Below are positions 47,101-59,005 of a DNA stretch of 64,000 bases, piece after piece. The position numbers and the translations under genes are program-made. The stretch spans positions 4,207,169 to 4,271,168 of the forward strand of contig CAIIXF020000010.1 in assembly GCA_903813345.2 (NCBI GenBank). Direction: 5' to 3'. The notes beneath the pieces were generated by a model, which made no database searches, had not been told where the DNA came from, and saw only the letters and a program-made list of their open reading frames with translations. The DNA is from Owenia fusiformis. Its lineage: Eukaryota > Annelida > Polychaeta > Sabellida > Oweniidae. The stretch's first letter is position 1. Every line of letters begins with the position of its first letter.

Positions 47101-49581
47101 AAGTGGGTTCAAGGTCAAAGCCAATGGGCGTCGTTTTTGGGTTAATTATGTTTTTAAACTGGAAATAAAAGTGGTAAGTAATATCCCTCTTATGCATTTT
47201 TTTATTGAGGAAGGTCATATCATAAAAAAACATCTAACCTTGCAATATACGACCTGTTATAGGAGGTAGACTAATGGAACATTGATATCTCGTCGACCAC
47301 CATTGCGGCCACAAGAATTTCACATTTACGACTTAATTTCATAAACTCTTTTCCTCACATCAAGTTGACAGAGATATTATTTTTATTATCGCATAAATTG
47401 CTGGCATAAAAAAAACATCTAAACATAACTCCATTCTACTGGACTAGAACGCATTCATACATTTTACTGAGATCTATTGGATGTTTATCGTATACTCTAA
47501 ATATCTAATGTTACAAAGAATTGTATTGTACCTTTGAGTAACCGACGTTTGGAAAGTCTTCGTAGACCAACGTTTCTTCAGATCCCAACTTGCCATTCCG
47601 TTGTCCTTTGAAGATTCTAGACAGGGTAAGACTAGTTGGGCCATGTCCGTCAGAGAGAAAGAAAATTATGTTCTTTGCCCTGTTGTAGTTATTCTTTCTT
47701 CCCAATGCTCTCTCTAGCTCAGCCTGGGCTTTGTCTATCCAGAACTGTGGATCTGCAATATAATTGAAAGTAAATGTTAAAACTTATTGGATGACCTCGT
47801 ATTCTTACTCACTTGATCGTATTGGGGTATAGAAAATATTGAACCAATATCATATATTATCCCATAGTTCAGGTCAAATCTATCTAACATGTATTTATGA
47901 TATTTTGCAAATAAGAGTAGAAAAAGCGATAACCGTCGAATACGTCCATATCATTGAAGACATATTGATTAGACCAATTTTTCCGAAACTCGCACATTTT
48001 TGGATATATCAATTGGAAATGAAAAATAGGTCTAGCTAAAAATGAGTCATCAAACCCTGGAGACCAGATCAGAAACAATAATTTTCCCTGGCCTTATCAA
48101 CACTTTTGTGTGCTCGCTTGAAGCAAAAATGATCATAGGTGTCTTCGTAAATTGCGAAGGATATGTTATTTCAGTTTAGCAAAAGCAATATAGATTCCTT
48201 GAATAAAGTTCGTATTTTTATGATAGAAATCCGAAGTTCATGAATCCATCACAGTTTTTGGGCCACTGACAGAGACAGAGAGCGGCAAACCTACCCTTTT
48301 CCCGATTGGAGAAATGTTGAGCATGCTATGGTAACTACTGTCATCGTAGTAGTTAACCCCATTGGGAGTATGTTGAATGGAAACTTAAAAAGCTGTACCC
48401 AATGCCCTGACCGGGATAGTACTCTAGGCCTTATACAAGTCAGAGACCTTCATAGTTCATAGCTTGAGATAACTGATCATACTTCGTATAAATAGTTTAG
48501 AGAGATAAAACAGAACTTAACTTGAAGAATGTATGATTTGTAAATTGGAAGATAAAACAGAATATTCGAGTATTTTGAGTGATATCATTTTTTATCGACA
48601 AGTTGATATCAAATATCAAGTTAGCGTAGCGAATGAGTGTTGATATTTGATCTACTGTAAAGCAATAAAATTATCTAACATAATATGATATTTTGTTTAT
48701 CGCATGATTACAATCAAAAATTCAAGAAATCCAAATTCGTTCATCACGATATGCGATGGATAAATGGTATCATAAACGAGAATTTCACACGGATGTACTT
48801 ATTGTACAGATTACACAATAATCGTGGAGAAATATAGTTTTCAAACAAGGCGAACATAATACCTGACGGAACGTACAAACATGTTTGACCATTAGCCTAC
48901 AAATCCAACATAAGCAATCAAATACATGTAATCCTTAAATTAAAAAAGTGTTAAGAATGTTTGCAAGCAACTTGTACTGACGTAGTATTGTAAATCTAAT
49001 TCTAAGGACTGCAAAACGATTGATTCTGAATTTTCGATGGTGGGAAAGTCATTTTTATTTGCTAATTTTTCCAGCTCACGTATTATTTCAATGGGACTTT
49101 TTATCAAAAATTGATAAGAATTTCGGTGATCTGATAGAGTTTTCAAATAATATCAGATAAAATTTATTTTGACAATTATCAAAACTATGCTAATATTGCA
49201 ATACTTATTGTCAAAACTATCGCTTTTAACGCTAAGACTTTTTGGTTTGGACCAAATGGTACCAAGAGAAGCGCCAACGTGAAATTAGCATTATCTGATA
49301 ACATCAGATAAAATTGATAAAAATTAAAAATATCGCTAATTGATAAAAGTGAGCGTCCGTATTTAAATGCTCTAAATGGTAGCCCCTTGTCGAAGTCAAT
49401 ATGTTTTTATAAAACGCGTTGATCACAAATGAGAAATCAGGGCTCGACAATCTTATTATATGTTGAAACAAGTTTTTTACTTACCCTTTTCTTCTTCATT
49501 GACTCTCCCGAGTGTTTGCCCAGCTACTAACAGTAGAACTGCCGAAACGAAGAGCAACTGACGAGCACACCAAGCAGTCAT
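38189..49581 (-). CDS. Alkaline phosphatase, GPI-anchored type, copy 2
   Basis: Exons: 49581-49485, 47752-47532, 44376-44202, 44036-43858, 43704-43497, 43282-43148, 39418-39227, 38978-38826, 38496-38189. Exon lengths equal those of copy 1 except the last (308 against 311), giving 555 residues. Signal peptide MTAWCARQLLFVSAVLLLVA, FFLSDGHG, SDSSVTATA, VTTARITHASP, ARIDHGHH, VTSDHST and ETGHDLTDVGIYARGP are all kept, so both copies should be active. Substitutions are sparse (for example QQNG to QRNG, YDDFP to YEDFP, YSVDHQ to YSVNHQ). It is a recent tandem duplicate in the same orientation. Intron 6 is swollen to 3.7 kb by repeats (about 0.5 kb in copy 1). Confidence 0.95.
39462..39506. repeat. 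45-base direct repeat, left copy
   Basis: It starts AAAGAGAGCATTATCGTCAG and is identical to 43023-43067. The pair encloses about 3.5 kb of repeats in intron 6 of phosphatase copy 2. Confidence 0.85.
39640..40370 (+). mobile_element. LINE 3' fragment
   Basis: Plus-strand frames in pieces give LRSRIEYVLPARAT, then CPYGHRDQDKIHLLLDCPL and IDNILERPFSFRI before a stop. This is the Cys/His tail found at the end of many non-LTR reverse transcriptase proteins. Frames shift along the fragment and no polymerase core is present. It lies inside intron 6 of phosphatase copy 2. Confidence 0.65.
40484..40544. repeat. 61-base direct repeat, copy 1
   Basis: It starts TCCTAAGTGACATCTATATT and ends GGGAATTCGA. 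A matching copy is at about 41847-41907. The pair flanks the minisatellite region, as if one parent element had been duplicated or recombined. Confidence 0.7.
40587..40970. repeat. Minisatellite, about 50-base units
   Basis: About seven units share ATGCCCGAGCAAGGGGCTAA and AAAAGGCTTTGAGGGCCTAG. Units vary in length by a few bases and the last is degenerate. Two units contain a doubled GCCCGAGCAAGGGGC. Non-coding. Confidence 0.88.
41847..41907. repeat. 61-base direct repeat, copy 2
   Basis: Second copy of the sequence at 40484-40544, immediately before the inverted-repeat element at 41913. A further shared block (41775-41850 and 42870-42945, containing CACCCAATCCTTTAACATGA) brackets that element. 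Confidence 0.7.
41913..42729. mobile_element. Inverted-repeat DNA element, 0.8 kb, about 120-base ends
   Basis: The ends begin TACTACTTTTTTCAAGGCCT and stay complementary for about 120 bases (left to about 42034, right from about 42605). The interior has no recognisable gene. It is nested in a larger repeat in intron 6 of phosphatase copy 2. Confidence 0.8.
43023..43067. repeat. 45-base direct repeat, right copy
   Basis: Exact partner of 39462-39506. It is too long for a normal transposon target duplication, so a segmental duplication or patch repair during insertion is more likely. Confidence 0.85.
44391..45026. mobile_element. MITE-like element with GGTGGATTGGAT ends
   Basis: Inverted ends of about 75 bases, starting AGATTAAAAGGTGGATTGGA, lie at 44391-44475 and 44948-45026. 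The GGTGGATTGGAT word is repeated within each end. The interior is AT-rich with no gene. It is in intron 2 of phosphatase copy 2. Confidence 0.75.
45655..46410. repeat. Head-to-head tandem array (large imperfect palindrome)
   Basis: Three direct units of roughly 120-180 bases (words AGTCAGATTTGAATTTCTGA, ATGTAGATGATTTTG, TTTTTGACCTTGAGAAGGTC) run to about 46095. They are then followed by inverted units of the same sequence. The whole can form a long hairpin. Non-coding. Confidence 0.85.
46483..46555. repeat. GACGCCAACCGCCG minisatellite
   Basis: Four to five short GC-rich units of GACGCCAACCGCCG stand out in an AT-rich intron. A GTCACCACTTTTGGTGGTGAC palindrome follows near 46585. Confidence 0.85.
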
Positions 49582-50028
49582 GTTTTCCACTGCACAGGGG
49601 ATCACTGGCACAGTTAGATTGTGATTGAGTTCAATGCTGGCATAAAACACTATACATAAGCACACTTAAAAGGAAGGCCGCCTTACTATAGCGTCATAAC
49701 TCGTCATTATTCGTTTGGAATAAATTCCCTTATACGAATATTAACGTAACATTTACAAATAAAATTCCCAAATTACAAAAACAAATATGAAGTATCAAAT
49801 AAACAAACAGATACTAAATTCGGGTGCATTTTATGTTTGTTAGGACTAGAAATATTTGTAACTAACATTTTTTTGCTTAACAGAGTCTGGTTATTTCTTA
49901 AGATATGGAACGAACAAATATTATTGAATGTCTTCCTTCGTTTGGATAATAAGAGTCTTTTACGATAACTGGTTTATCAACATTCTAATTTTCTATAAAA
50001 ACTGCAATATTTGTGTTGATATCAGCAT

Positions 50029-50190
50029 CATTACCTGTGTATTACCTGTATATTACATGTGTATTACCTGTGTATTACATGTGTATTATCTGTGTATTAC
50101 ATGTGTATTACCTGTGTATTACATGTGTATTACTTGTGTATTACATGTGTATTGCCTATGTATCACTTGTGTATTACATGTGCATTACCT
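50029..50190. repeat. GTGTATTAC minisatellite, 11-12-base units
   Basis: About a dozen alternating units TGTGTATTACC and TGTGTATTACA are arrayed without interruption. A frame of repeated YYMCI/CVLPV residues can be read through it, but that is an effect of the repeat. Confidence 0.9.
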
Positions 50191-50554
50191 TGATAACAAT
50201 ACAACAATTTATCATTACCAATCATTTTTAAAACACTGCTTATTTTTTCATGAATTTAACTTCAAAGATGGAATTATATACACGATATAAAAACAAGGTA
50301 TAGATCTTAGGAGGCTAAACATTTACTTCAACGTATCAACAAATCAACTTTAACTTTTTTCAAAGCAGTATTAACTAATGAATGCGTATTATATAAAAAA
50401 TAAAAAAATAAATAAAATAACGAAATTAAAAATATAATCATATAAAATGGCCTTCAAATCATCGCCATAATTGTGTTTAGCCTTCAGTCGGGTTTTCCAT
50501 TCCCTGATATATCTCTTAACGTGAAAAGTCCAATATACATGTAGCGCCCAACTT

Positions 50555-50667
50555 CACACCGGAATAGCCTGACAACGGTAAAGTCAGATACCGTTGTCAG
50601 ATACGGTTATGTAAGCCATTTGTAACAACGGTATCCGACTTTACCGTTGTCAGACTATTCCGGTGTG
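50555..50667. repeat. Short hairpin element
   Basis: Inverted arms start CACACCGGAATAGCCTGACA and contain AACGGTA and GTCAGATACCGTTGT. The arms are about 45 bases with a loop of about 20. It is a small fold-back MITE. Confidence 0.75.
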
Positions 50668-51309
50668 ATCTTGGGAGCAATTATATCTACATCAAAATAA
50701 AAGGCATTGATGTGCATGTAAATCACTCCCGATCCGTACTGTATACTTTAAATTTCATGAACGATATTTCCAAATTAGAGGGTAGGTTTTTTATGTCACC
50801 TCGTACTCTTATTATGTGGCAGTGTAGGCTAAAATTAGTCAGCGAACCCCTAAGGAGGATGTTGCTTCTCGTGATTCCTTCGCACATGATATTTTTCAAG
50901 GGAGGTACAAACTGGTTTGACTTCTTGTCATCCTAGCGAGACCCAGATATAATTCATTCCTTGCATTCTTGTGAAAAAAATTCATCAGTGTTTATGAATG
51001 TCGACGACTATAAATATAAAAAGAACTGCGCTTAAATGTCAAGGATCATGTCAAAGACCTAGTTATTTAAAATCACACGTCTATTATCACTATTCATAAG
51101 ATATAAATTTAATAGGTCATTTTAATACAGAATTGCAATTTTATTCAGTTACAATATACGTTTGATAATGAAAACCTAAAAAGTACGAACGACTGCAAAA
51201 TAAACCAGAACAACGGCAACGCCAAAGCGTAGCGAATCCCATCGAACAGAAATGGCTAGCATTTTTACAAACGAATAGCAAATATCATAAAACAACACAC
51301 ATAAGAAAG

Positions 51310-52010
51310 GCCACCATTTTCAAAATGGTTGCTCACTAGCCAAGTTGTCATCAGAAGAAATAATATGCTTTTCAGTAGCCACCTCTAAAATTTTTGAAAA
51401 TCGCACACGTACTTGTAAAATAACACACATAAAAATGGTGGCCATTTTTCAAAATGGCCGACTACTCCCCAAAGTTTTATTAGAAAATGTGCCATTTTTA
51501 AAGTATTCACATATCAAATATGAACAAAATCGCTCCACTACTTTTTGAGTTATAGTAAAATACGTTAAAATGGCGGCCATTTTTCAAAATGGCAACCTTC
51601 TACCAAAAGTGTCATTAGAAATAGACAATGTGCCATGCTTATAGTATTCACATACCAAATATGAACAAAATTGCTCCACTACTTTTCGATAATAATAGTA
51701 AAATACGTTAAAATGGCGGTCATTTTTCAAAAAAAAATTCAAAATGGCCGCCTTCTACCAAAAGTGTCATGGGACAGTGTGCCATGCTTATAGTATTCAC
51801 ATACCAAATATGAACAAAATCGCTCCACTACTTTTCGAGTTATAGTAAAACATGTTAAAATGGCGGCCATTTTTCAAAATGGCCGCCTTCTACCAAAAGT
51901 GTCTTAAGACAGTGCTTACCAAATATGAACAAAATCGCTCCACTATTTTTTGAGTTATAGCAAAAATCGTAAAATGACGAGTAAAGGCCACCATTTTTCA
52001 AGATGGCTGC
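51310..52010. repeat. Tandem repeat, about 140-base units with a palindromic core
   Basis: Five to six units begin near 51315, 51436, 51570, 51711, 51858 and 51984. Each has a core like AAAATGGCGGCCATTTT followed by AAATATGAACAAAATCGCTC. The array belongs to a larger repeat that ends near 52330 in GGACGGACGTACGTACG and a GAACTTCGTTCGATGGGATA hairpin. A related end is at 45405-45490. Confidence 0.82.
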
Positions 52011-53212
52011 CATGTGCTTCTTTAATATCTACATTTGTAGCATTATTAATGTCCTTTATAATTTTTTTACATTTAAAACATATTGCTATAACAGTTTTAC
52101 ATATAACACCTAAATTACTGTAAAATCGGCACTAAAACGGCCGCCATTTTGAAATGAGCGGCCATTTTGAAAATCGGCTTTCGAGCAGAACTTCTACCCC
52201 CATAAGGTATATGTGTACAAAATATGAACAAAATCGGGCCAACGGTATTTGAGTTATTGCCCGGACGGACGTACGTACGTACGGACGGACGGAGGCGTTC
52301 CCTATATCCCTCCGAACTTCGTTCGATGGGATAACTAACAGGGCATGGATGAAGATTGAGATTTACATGGTTAACATAGAGATAAGCTTGTATAATTAAG
52401 TCAAGGCTAGTACTGGACTCGTGTTTTCAAAGTGATAACACTAGCTTTCAGTGTGCAGATCTTGGAAAAGGATTCATAAATTTGCCGATAATGGCATTTG
52501 GCTGTAGAGTTTATGACCCAACCCTTCTTCCACTCAAATTAGATCAACTGTTATCTTGTTGCCATGGTAACGAGAGTAAAGACTTGAAGTTAATAGATTT
52601 CCATAGTTAAAATGTTTCAAAATGGAGGGGAATATGTTGTTATTATATGTTTTCTTCAGAATTTATAGTGTATATCTCTGATGATATGGTATAAACGCTG
52701 TCATTCATTTCGTTCCTTACATGTTGAGCCTTGCTACCATCTACCTTCTAATTATATGTGCAAGTTTTGGCAACTTTCCTCTTCTTAACCACATCAACTT
52801 TTTGCAGAGATGGTACTGCATTATATTATTGGTAACATTATTTCGGCATAGCAACTACCTAGCAACGGAAGTAATTACGACATTGGAGCCTCAAAACCAG
52901 CTAAGATATCTCTACAGACATCGGATAATGTCATATTTTTCCTAGCAATTAAATGTTGGAGCCTGATAACCATTTTAGATAGGCAAATTACTACCGTATT
53001 TCGTTTGGTATGGAATAACGTTGAGAGGTAATGACACAACACCTATAAAACTTGATGACGTGATTATTTCGTTTCTACTACTAACAGTAGTTAAAGCAAT
53101 GTACCAATACGTTGATTTTTTTAAATTAATGATATTGCAAGGACGTGAATGTTACATTGTTGCGAAGAACACCCTTAATATCTGCAGTAAGCTAGCTACT
53201 ATCAAATAACGC

Positions 53213-53612
53213 AGATGCGAGTAGGAAGTTACCAGTTTCACCACCAGATGGCTCGTTCGGGTCAGATAGCATGACGGATATAGTAAAAAGTTCCCTTTAA
53301 CTTAAATTACATCTGTTAGTAGTTCAATTTTTCATATCACCCTTATGTATCTAACAGTTATGGAAATTATAATACAATACAAGAAACGATATTTCACTTT
53401 TTGCGATTTTGTAACATGGAATATGGGGAATTTCCCCGAACTAGAAGTCACAATTTCAAAAAACATTAATTTTCAAAGTTGATAAACAATTTTCGAAACC
53501 ATATTTGTAGATGTACTTTTACATGTAGATTTCAAATATGACATCACTGTGACTGAATTCAGTTGAAATAGCCTATTTAATGACATAAATGAAGATTATT
53601 TTTACTCGCATT
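53213..53612. repeat. MITE-like repeat, second copy of the ATGCGAGTAG family
   Basis: A 400-base copy of the repeat at 931-1331, in the same orientation and with the same ends. The body matches along its length with scattered differences. Confidence 0.72.
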
Positions 53613-53814
53613 TAGTCGATCAGGGAATGTTTTATAGATAAGGTTACTTGTCCAACACCCCTGTGGGACCCTAACCACTCAATTCAAATTCAAGCATAGA
53701 TTAAAATGGTGTAGGTGCCTATACTTTACATCTGTTTGCACAAATTGTTTGTGCAACATAAAATAGTTCCATTTCTCTGATGATGACAATTATGAATTCA
53801 ATAGCCACAGTTGT

Positions 53815-54550
53815 ACACTCCCCTTCATAAGTTTGGCAACCTTAGCTCGCCCATTGAACTACGTGTTAAAGCCTCTTTACGTTTGAATTTTTATTTACTT
53901 AACCGGCGATGGAATTACTTATAATATTGAGGGAAATGTAACTTGACTTTCTTCCCAATTCCTCCAAATTTTCTCAATTTTTTCCTCAATTACAATAGGT
54001 CGAAAATCGATGTTTTTGATGAAATTTTGAAAATCGTCATTCCCATGTAATCGACTGTGAAATGGAGTGTTCGGGGAAAATCAGAAATCAGGATATCTTT
54101 TCAGCAAAAGATTCAGCAAAAAATATTTCATATAGAAAATTGAATTGTGTAACTTTTTTGTACACTAGGTGTTTAGTTCATTTGATGAATACTAAAGTTA
54201 CATGTACAGCGTTTCAAAGTCATTTTTGAAAATAATTTTTCGCCTCGCTCCTGTGTTATTTCAATGGGAGACGTTTTTTGAAAAACAATTTTGACGTTAA
54301 AGCCCTTTAACTTTGTTGAACCTGAAGGAACATATCAATTTTTTGTTGAATAAGGTTAGCTAATTCAATTGCCTGCCTAGCTCGAATTTTTTGCAAGAAA
54401 TCGGATGGATGGATATTCTGTCATATGACTTGCGGCAAACCTACCATTTCCCATTGGTTAACATGGGAATGTCGATTTTCAAAAATTCATCAAATTTATC
54501 ATCAATTTTTGACTTATTTGAGGAAAAAATTGAGAAAATTTGGATTTGAA
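53815..54550. repeat. ACACTCCCC-ended repeat, partial copy
   Basis: The left end and body follow 35610-35908 and then, after a gap, 37000-37200. The right inverted end is not seen. There is no mariner insert here, unlike the copy at 35610-37339. Confidence 0.65.
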
Positions 54551-54728
54551 ATAAGTCAAACTACAAAAATCTTTATTAATATAGGCTATGACACATACGG
54601 AAATAAAATGATTATACATGTATGTACAGAGTAATTACACAAGTCTCTTTTTAGTATCCTCTCTTTAAATAGAATACTACTAAAACATTTTGCAATTATC
54701 AATCAAACTTGGCACAACCTTCAACAGG

Positions 54729-57291
54729 CTAGGTTTTCTTACGTTTAGTTTGTAATTGTTTGAATAAATTCTTTTTTGCATCTTTCTTCATCTGAAGATG
54801 TGCTGTTCTGTCTTGCCTTGAGATATGTATGGATAACGTTCCAAACTCAGCGTCAGAGTCACTGCTTGGGCTACTTTCATAGCTCACATTCTCTTCCCCA
54901 TCACTTACAATAAAATCAGATTCATCATCACTACTTATACAAGTAATAGGTGTATCACCCTTTAAAGGCACATTACCTGCAATAGTCATATCACTTGTTG
55001 GCCTTTCACCATGATGTTTGATGAAGTCATCAATTTCATCATCATCTGAGATATGAGTCCCATCATTAGCTGTGTTCATGTTTGAATTATCATTTGGATC
55101 ATTCATTGTGTTTTGATTGGCATTACCCTTAGTTTCCTGGCTCAAAGTGGTTTGTTTTATTGGGGTTGATTGTGGAAGAATCTGAAATTCTGAGCTATAG
55201 TTTTCACTCTCTGCAGTTGTGGTAGCATGATCATGATCAGTTTTAACAGTGTCATTGGCATTATTGATGTTTTCCTTTTCATTATCATTCATGTTTATGT
55301 CCCCATTGATGGTTGTGGAAGATTCTTCCTCCAAGTCTGAAGAGCTCTCAATGACAGACTTGCGTGTCTTACATTCTGTAGTCTCGTCATCGCTGCTACT
55401 GTCTGACGATGTCACATACCGCTTTATGCGTTTGTACTTTGAATCACCCTGAAAAACAAACGACATTTGTACACTCTAAACTGATAAAGCCTTCTTGTGG
55501 CATTTGGAGAATGGATAATGACACAAAGAGGGGAAATGTCATGACATAGGTTCATATTGTTAATACAGCTTTTGTTACATGCACCTTATTATTTTAGATA
55601 GACTGGAAAGTGATTTGAATAAGTTTCTTACTATGGCTCATTTTTTCATGGTTTCAATAACTGATTTAGATAAATTCTTAGTTTAGAAATTTCTATTGAT
55701 GACTCCCTGATTCAAAGATGGCGTTCTCTTCATATTAAAACTCCAATGAAATCCCATAGAAGTTGTACCTCCTCATGAATTGGAATTTCAATGTTCTGGG
55801 TTTGAATTTCAAGGTGGAAAGTATTTGAACTTGACATATGGTGAGTTCATATTTGTTATTGCTGCTTTAAAAACACACCTTCTTGTTCAATGATCCACGT
55901 CTTTTCTTGATCTCTGGCTGGTCTTCATTCTCACTCTCAGTTGATTCAGAGGAGGACCCTCTTGACTGGGACCTCCTAGACTGGGCCTTTCTTGGCCTAT
56001 TTCTTCCTAAATTTTTAGATTTCTTTCTTTGATGCTTCGCTACCTTTGGAGCCTCCTCTTCAACAATAAAATCCCCAAGTGATGAGTCACTGTCCGAATA
56101 TTCATCATCTAAGTTACAATAGCGACTATTTCTGTAAAAATAAGTTCTAATTTTTTAACAATTAGTGTATCTTTTTTTAAGATAACCAATAATTGTCAAT
56201 ACATTCTGACTAACAACCTTAGAACATATCATATTAGCTTATGTGAGTAAATAGACCAGTAAGTAAACCAACATTGTCACTTTAGATTTTCAAAAATACT
56301 CATATAATCATTTAAAAGTATGACAATAATCATACTAATTTAACAATACTACTTGTGCTTCTATCACACTACTCTTGATAACAATACTAACACTTAAAAA
56401 TACATTCGACGTTTTATATAAATGCTCAATTTTTAATAGTCTATTATGCATTAACTATCCTATATCAGTACTCACTGTTCTATTTAATATTTAACAATTG
56501 TCACTATTCAGTGTTCTCCCCAGAATATTTTTCAAGTGGGTGCAAAATTATATTTATTTCAAAATTCCTTTTTACAGCTTAGTCAATATAATGCCTACTT
56601 TTCAGGATTTTTCTCATTTTTTGTGGGTGCAAATGTATTTTAAGTCGGGTGCAAGCCTATTATTAAACCCTCAAGTGACGTGCGGCAGCTATTTGTTTTA
56701 ATGTTGTGGAGATCATGCTGTTGTCAGGTAAAACCCATACTGAATAAATATACTCACACTCTTGTATAATCGTTGACCAGTTTTCTTGGCTTCAATCTCC
56801 CAAATGACTTCTCGGGTGTTATATTACTATCAACTTGTATCTTGCCAAGAACATCTTCCCTGGTTGGCATGTGGAATTCCCTTCTGCTTTTAGCGTGAAG
56901 TCTTTCTGAGCTTCTTTTCTGAAAACAATGTTAGATACTTGATGAGGAACTCAGACAGTTCTAACTTTCTCATATACATGCAGGTGACTTGGTTGACTTG
57001 AGTTTGAGGAAGTTAGCGTTGCAAATAAGTGATTTCACAGCTACTTTTTCTGATACTTCTACAATTGGTTAGGCAGCTTCATTTCTTAGAAATAGAGTCT
57101 TATAAAAGTTCCACACTTAAAGCTATTTATTCAGTGGAAAACATTTTAGTCAAGTCACAATGACATTGTTTTATGGGTCAACAAAAGTAAAAAGGAAACC
57201 ATGTTACTCAAAATTCAAATAACTCTATGATCTAAAATGAAGAATCATGTTTGTACAACATGCATGTTATATTTACCTTTGAAGAATCCAT
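54729..57291 (-). CDS. Acidic Ser-rich, probably nuclear, disordered protein (unknown)
   Basis: Exons: 57291-57277, 56918-56758, 56131-55879, 55448-54729; phases 0, 2, 0 join into 382 residues. It starts MDSSKKRSSERLHAKSRR, has a possibly folded stretch with FGRLKPRKLVNDYTRV, then alternates Ser/Asp/Glu runs (DDEYSDSDSSLGDFIVEEE, TSSDSSSDDETTE) with basic patches (KHQRKKSKNLGRNRPRK, KKRRG) that look like nuclear localisation signals. It ends in a basic helix, KKDAKKNLFKQLQTKRKKT. Many Ser sit in acidic context and are plausible casein-kinase-2 sites. I do not recognise the family. The five-codon first exon is the weakest part: the ATG and splice site fit, but another start is possible. An AATAAA on the minus strand near 54572 could end the transcript. 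Confidence 0.78.
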
Positions 57292-57529
57292 GATAAATTG
57301 AGCTTCACAATAACCAATTAAACTGCTAGAAGGGGGGGGGGGTCTTAATTCTTGATTGGTACTTTACATCAACTTAAAAATTATTGACTTCTCATCCCTG
57401 TATATACATGTGCATGTAGTTCAGTTCCTGGCCAACCTGAAATTTAACATACAAGACAAGATCTCGTCAAATTCATTATAAATCTGAATTTAAATGCAAG
57501 GTGTTAGTTTTGATGAAATATCCAAAACT

Positions 57530-59005
57530 GCTTTGATAAGAGGCCAACACAGTGATATTTCATCTCTGGGCTCTTGTCTGTCCAAATCTGAATTGAACTC
57601 CTGTGATTCCAAACATGTGACATCATAATTACAATGATATTTGGACACACAAGAGCCCGGATCAAGTGAAAAATATTTGCCATATTAAAAGTCAAATCAT
57701 TGCGTCCCTAGGTTATTTAATCGAACCAAACAAGTAGAAATAGAAAGATGAAGATCTCAAATGAAGTGCAAAATCTGTCACAGGAAAGCAGGTACCATTT
57801 TGTATAAGGAACGTTTTGAAAGGTGGTCACTTTTTTTGGAAATTTTCCAATTTGGTGTCTCATCTTATGAATTATTCTTTGAGCCTATGAGATCCAACTG
57901 CTTAACAATCTGGCCAACACATATGTTTTTTCTTGAAATACATTGGCGTCAGAAGGGGGAGGGCATTGGGGGCGAGTAGGGAATAAGAGTACAAAGACAA
58001 GGTCTGCAAAACAGATATAGTGGGGAATATAAAGAATTACTATAGCTATGAAAAATACATGCTGTCGCACATGTAATAAATTCTTACTTCAGTATATTCA
58101 GTGCTCTATTTTCTTCATCCTAGTAAGTCCAAATATAGTGGATTTTTGTGCCCATAATGACAAATAGGAACTTAAAAATTTGAAGTAGATATTCACATGT
58201 TAATGCCGACTCTTCAATTGTTGAGGTGATTTTGGAGCCTGATGGCGCCGCAAGGAGGATTGGCTCCCAGAATGCAACATGACACGTGCCAGATTTCAAA
58301 ATGCCGTTCCGCCATTTTGAAACCTGTCACAAGTAAATCAGGTTGACTGATGCACAGATATTGGCTAGATCGTTTTGTAGTAGGATCTCATAGGCTCAAA
58401 GAATAATTCACAAGATATGACACTAAATTGGAAAATTTCAAAAAAATATGACCACCTTTCAAAAATGTTCCTTATGTGAAATGGTACCTGCTTACCCATG
58501 ACAGATTTTGCACTTACAGTATTTTATAGCTGAGATCTTCATCTTTCTATTTCTACTTGTTTGGTTCGAGTAAATAACCTATGGATGCAGTTATTTGACT
58601 TTTAATATGGCGAATATTTTTCACGAGATCTAGACTCTTGTGTGTCCAAATATCATTGTAATGATGACGTCACATTTCTGGAACCACGGGAGCACCATTT
58701 AGATTTGGACAGACAAGAGTCCGGCGATAAATTATCACTGTTTTGGCCTCTTATCAACGCAGCATTGCTTGAATAACGGTCATTGATGATAAAAAAGTTA
58801 AAGAATAACAAGATGCTTCGAATGAGGTATGATTTGTCTCATATTTTTCAGAAATGGCTCCATAATCGTCATTTTAAAATTTGAAATTTTCTGAGGTGAC
58901 TCATCTTGAGGAATATTTATTGAGCTACTGATCCTACTACAAAAGAATCTGGCCGTGATCTATGGACTGATGTTACATTCTGGGAGTCAATCCCCCTTGG
59001 ATCAC
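57530..59005. repeat. Complex inverted repeat, two overlapping palindromes
   Basis: Arms of about 400 bases at 57530-57935 and 58350-58755 are inverted, sharing AAGAGGCCAA, AGTAGAAATAGAAAGATGAA and ACAGATTTTGCACTT-type words. A second inverted pair, 58248-58420 against 58830-59005 (GGATTGGCTCCCAGAATG and its complement), overlaps it. Half of the second pair recurs at 19800-19993. Confidence 0.75.

Larger units (their letters stand above)
49582..54728. other. Spacer upstream of phosphatase copy 2
   Basis: No host gene is visible. It holds minisatellites, a hairpin, a tandem array and copies of two repeat families, listed separately. The stretch 50800-51060 matches the 5' flank of copy 1 at 35300-35600 and probably marks the outer edge of the duplicated unit. 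Confidence 0.55.

Noticed and set aside
49928-50290. A 120-codon plus-strand frame of repeated Tyr/Val/Leu/Cys words
   Set aside because: It is produced by the GTGTATTAC minisatellite and has no gene structure.
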